From positions 30,655,398 through 30,719,397 of the forward strand of contig NC_092577.1 in the NCBI RefSeq assembly GCF_037975245.1: DNA of 64,000 bases, written 5' to 3'. The stretch is from Apostichopus japonicus (taxonomy: Eukaryota; Echinodermata; Holothuroidea; Aspidochirotida; Stichopodidae). How positions within the stretch are numbered: position 1 is the stretch's first letter; every line of letters starts with the position of its first letter. Below, one piece after another: positions 61,738-64,000 of this stretch. The notes beneath the pieces are model-generated. The model saw nothing but the letters and a program-made list of their open reading frames with translations, did no database searches and was not told the DNA's origin. The position numbers and the translations under genes are program-made.

Positions 61738-62066
61738 AGATGGATTTAGGTGATTAGTATCTAAGGACCAGATAATTTAACTTTGAAAGAAGGTTCTCCA
61801 TTGGTGGGCTCCATTCTAATAATATTTTATAGTTGACTGTTGTGTTGGTTTCTTCATGTGGGGGTGGGGTGGGTTGGAGTGGGTTGGATGGGGAATGCTT
61901 TTAGATGGATTTATGTGATTAGTATCTAAGGACCAGATGATGTAACTTTGAAAGAAGATTCTCCATTGGTGGGCTCCATTCTAATAATATTTTATAGTTG
62001 ACCGTTGTGTTGGTTTCTTCATGTGGGGATGGGGTGGGTTGGAGTGGGTTGGGTGGGGAAAGCAAT
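61738..62066. repeat. 165 bp tandem duplication
   Basis: Two near-identical copies (about 61738-61902 and 61903-62066) share GATTAGTATCTAAGGACCAG, CTCCATTGGTGGGCTCCATT and GTGTTGGTTTCTTCATGTGG, ending in GGTTGGAGTGGGTTG. About 5-6 differences in total, so the duplication is fairly recent. Confidence 0.9.
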
Positions 62067-62808
62067 ACTGCCTTCTCCTTCAGGCATCTTTTATCATTCT
62101 CTGTTGTGTTGTGATCTGATATGACTTACGGAGGTACTACGGTAGAGGTGTACTGTATTTTGTTTCTAGCGAATAATGTGTCACTACTGTACTAGGTCAT
62201 TATGAAAACCCCCATACCTTATACATGTACCTATCCAATTACATGGTTTACAAATGTTTGATATGATGACCAGTGTTTCCTCTAAGAAATTTCCCATTGA
62301 GTCAAAATGGCTAATATCTGAACATTTGACTCACCACCATCCTGGGGGAGGGGTCTAAGGGGAGTGGTGCCCATTATTTAAAGCTGAGGGCTGCCTTCCT
62401 TCAAAGTTGTACAAGATGTCATTTTAAGAGCTCTGTTAGAGTAGTACTTTGCGATTGAATGGTTTAAATGCCAAGCTGAACTATTTGGAAACCTTACTGT
62501 TTTCATGCAATATTTAAAATATTTTCTTCAAGGGTTAGTAGGTTTCATAGATGTATAACATTCAATTTAAAAGGGATATTCAGGAGGCATGACATTCATT
62601 GTGTATCAAAATTGCTTAGTTTTCTAGGTCTTTAGGTAAAAAACCGCCACACACATCCTTCTGTGGAAGTGCTTTGTAGCATGGAGATCTATACAAATAT
62701 TAACAAAAGTATTTCTGTACAAATTTTTATGAATGCACTGCACAGAAAGTCACAACTCAGAGATTGGCAACTGAAATCACAATGTGGAAATGGAATTGAA
62801 AAAGGCTG

Positions 62809-63645
62809 TTTTTTGTCATTATAATGTCCAAATCACTGAGGCAAGTTGTATTGCACTCTAAACAACTTGTACATTAATGATATTTTTTGTCATTATAATG
62901 TACAAAACACTGGGGAAAGTTGTATTGCACTCTAAACAACTTGTACATTAATGATATTTTTTGTCATTATAATGTCCAAATCACTGAGGAAAGTTGTATT
63001 GCACTCTAAACAACTTGTACATTAATGATATTTTTTGTCATTATAATGTACAAAACACTGGGGAAAGTTTTATAAACTTGTACATTAGTGATATTTTTTG
63101 TCATTATAATGTACAAATCACTGAGGAAAGTTGTATTGCACTCTAAACAACTTGTACATTAATGATATTTTTTGTCATTATAATGTACAAAACACTGGGG
63201 AAAGTTTTATAAACTTGTACATTAGTGATATTTTTTGTCATTATAATGTACAAATCACTGAGGAAAGTTGTATTGCACTCTAAACAACTTGTACATTAAT
63301 AATATTTTTTGTCATTATAATGTACAAAACACTGAGGAAAGTTTTATAAACTTGTACATTAGTGATATTTTTTGTCATTATAATGTACAAATCACTGAGG
63401 AAAGTTCAAGTTGTATTGCACTCTAAACAACTTGTACATTAATGACATATTTTTGTCATTATAATGTACAAAACACTGAGGAAAGTTTTATAAACTTGTA
63501 CATTAGTGATATTTTTTGTCATTATAATGTACATAACACTGAGGAAAGTTTTATAAACTTGTACATTAATGATATTTTTTGTCAATATAATATACAAATC
63601 ACTGTGGAAAGTTGTATCACACTGTAAACAACTTGTACATAAATG
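62809..63645. repeat. 12-unit minisatellite with alternating 74 bp and 63 bp monomers
   Basis: Units start TTTTTTGTCATTATAATGTA at about 62809, 62883, 62957, 63031, 63094, 63168, 63231, 63305, 63368, 63449, 63512 and 63574. Long units contain GTTGTATTGCACTCTAAACA; short ones read GTTTTATAAACTTGTACATT instead. The order is L L L S L S L S L S S L. Consecutive long-short pairs look like the unit of a higher-order repeat. Confidence 0.92.
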
Positions 63646-64000
63646 AAACCTGAAACGAATTTAATTTCTAACATCAACAACTGAGAAAAAAATGCCAATT
63701 GTAATGATCACATTTCAAGGATAAATCAACAACAGCAATGTTATAATTAGGAAACTATTAAAGAACAGCTGTAGTGATGACGTTACAGACTGCCTAGTAA
63801 TGTGTGAACTACTTCTTGGGGGAAATTAAGGGTTTATCTGATAGACAAAAAGTACTGTAAGTTTACTTCAAACAAGTTGAACAACCACCACCCTACATTT
63901 TTCAAGGAAGATCCCATGTATTCAAAGAGTTGAAATTTCTTTGGCAGAACCGGCTGTAAGTTCAATTTATTGAGTACTTTGTAGTTAGTTCTGTTACAAT
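63646..64000. other. Non-coding end of window
   Basis: No exon, RNA gene or repeat recognised. Confidence 0.4.

Noticed and set aside
62809..63645. CRISPR-like array
   Set aside because: Units are contiguous tandem monomers without unique spacers, in a eukaryotic genome.

Overview
This is an AT-rich nuclear window from an animal. It has long introns with standard GT-AG splice sites and two full-length conserved animal nuclear genes. It is also dense in DNA transposons, non-LTR remnants, minisatellites and poly-G/poly-C tracts. The mixture of Kolobok-, hAT-, Penelope- and LINE-like remnants, together with frequent 'taggcctaa'-type motifs, suggests a marine invertebrate, plausibly an echinoderm or another non-vertebrate deuterostome. 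The species cannot be fixed from sequence alone.

Layout. 1-9.5 kb: one weak candidate minus-strand coding exon (915-1101), an element built of AGATATCT palindromes (3049-3727), a poly-G-rich cluster of related repeats (4.1-6.3 kb), and a 1.63 kb Kolobok-like DNA transposon remnant with TTAA target duplications and a decayed THAP zinc finger (7054-8682). 9.5-29.6 kb, plus strand: a 16-coding-exon gene for a DIDO1/PHF3/SPOCD1-family transcription regulator. Every exon junction was joined in phase by hand, giving 1620 aa with a PHD finger, a second small Cys motif, a TFIIS central domain and a SPOC domain. Its introns hold minisatellites, a hairpin duplication with a flipped centre, and a 1.2 kb hAT element. 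29.6-32.8 kb is probably its 3' UTR. 37.4-45.3 kb, minus strand: the cohesin kleisin RAD21, 10 coding exons and 663 aa, plus a probable non-coding first exon. The two genes converge tail to tail.

45.3-57 kb is a repeat graveyard: an ATC/ATT microsatellite abutting a decayed LINE that is split by a small hAT-like element, a second AGATATCT element joined to a broken Penelope-like retroelement, and a 114 bp-arm inverted repeat whose right end touches a complete tRNA-like cloverleaf with a T6 terminator. At 57.1 kb a short plus-strand exon (MAEDPPQDRPPEV...) looks like the start of another gene. If so, its first intron contains a 595 bp TIR element, a 1.74 kb hAT element with a perfect 8 bp target duplication, a 165 bp duplication and a 12-unit minisatellite.

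Functionally, the two clear genes act on chromatin: one reads histone marks and binds RNA polymerase II, the other is the ring-closing subunit of cohesin. No sign of linked regulation is visible beyond their convergent arrangement. The most novel material is in the mobile and repeat structures: the AGATATCT family, the two hAT families sharing one internal module, the foldback/tRNA junction, and the hairpin pair with an inverted centre.
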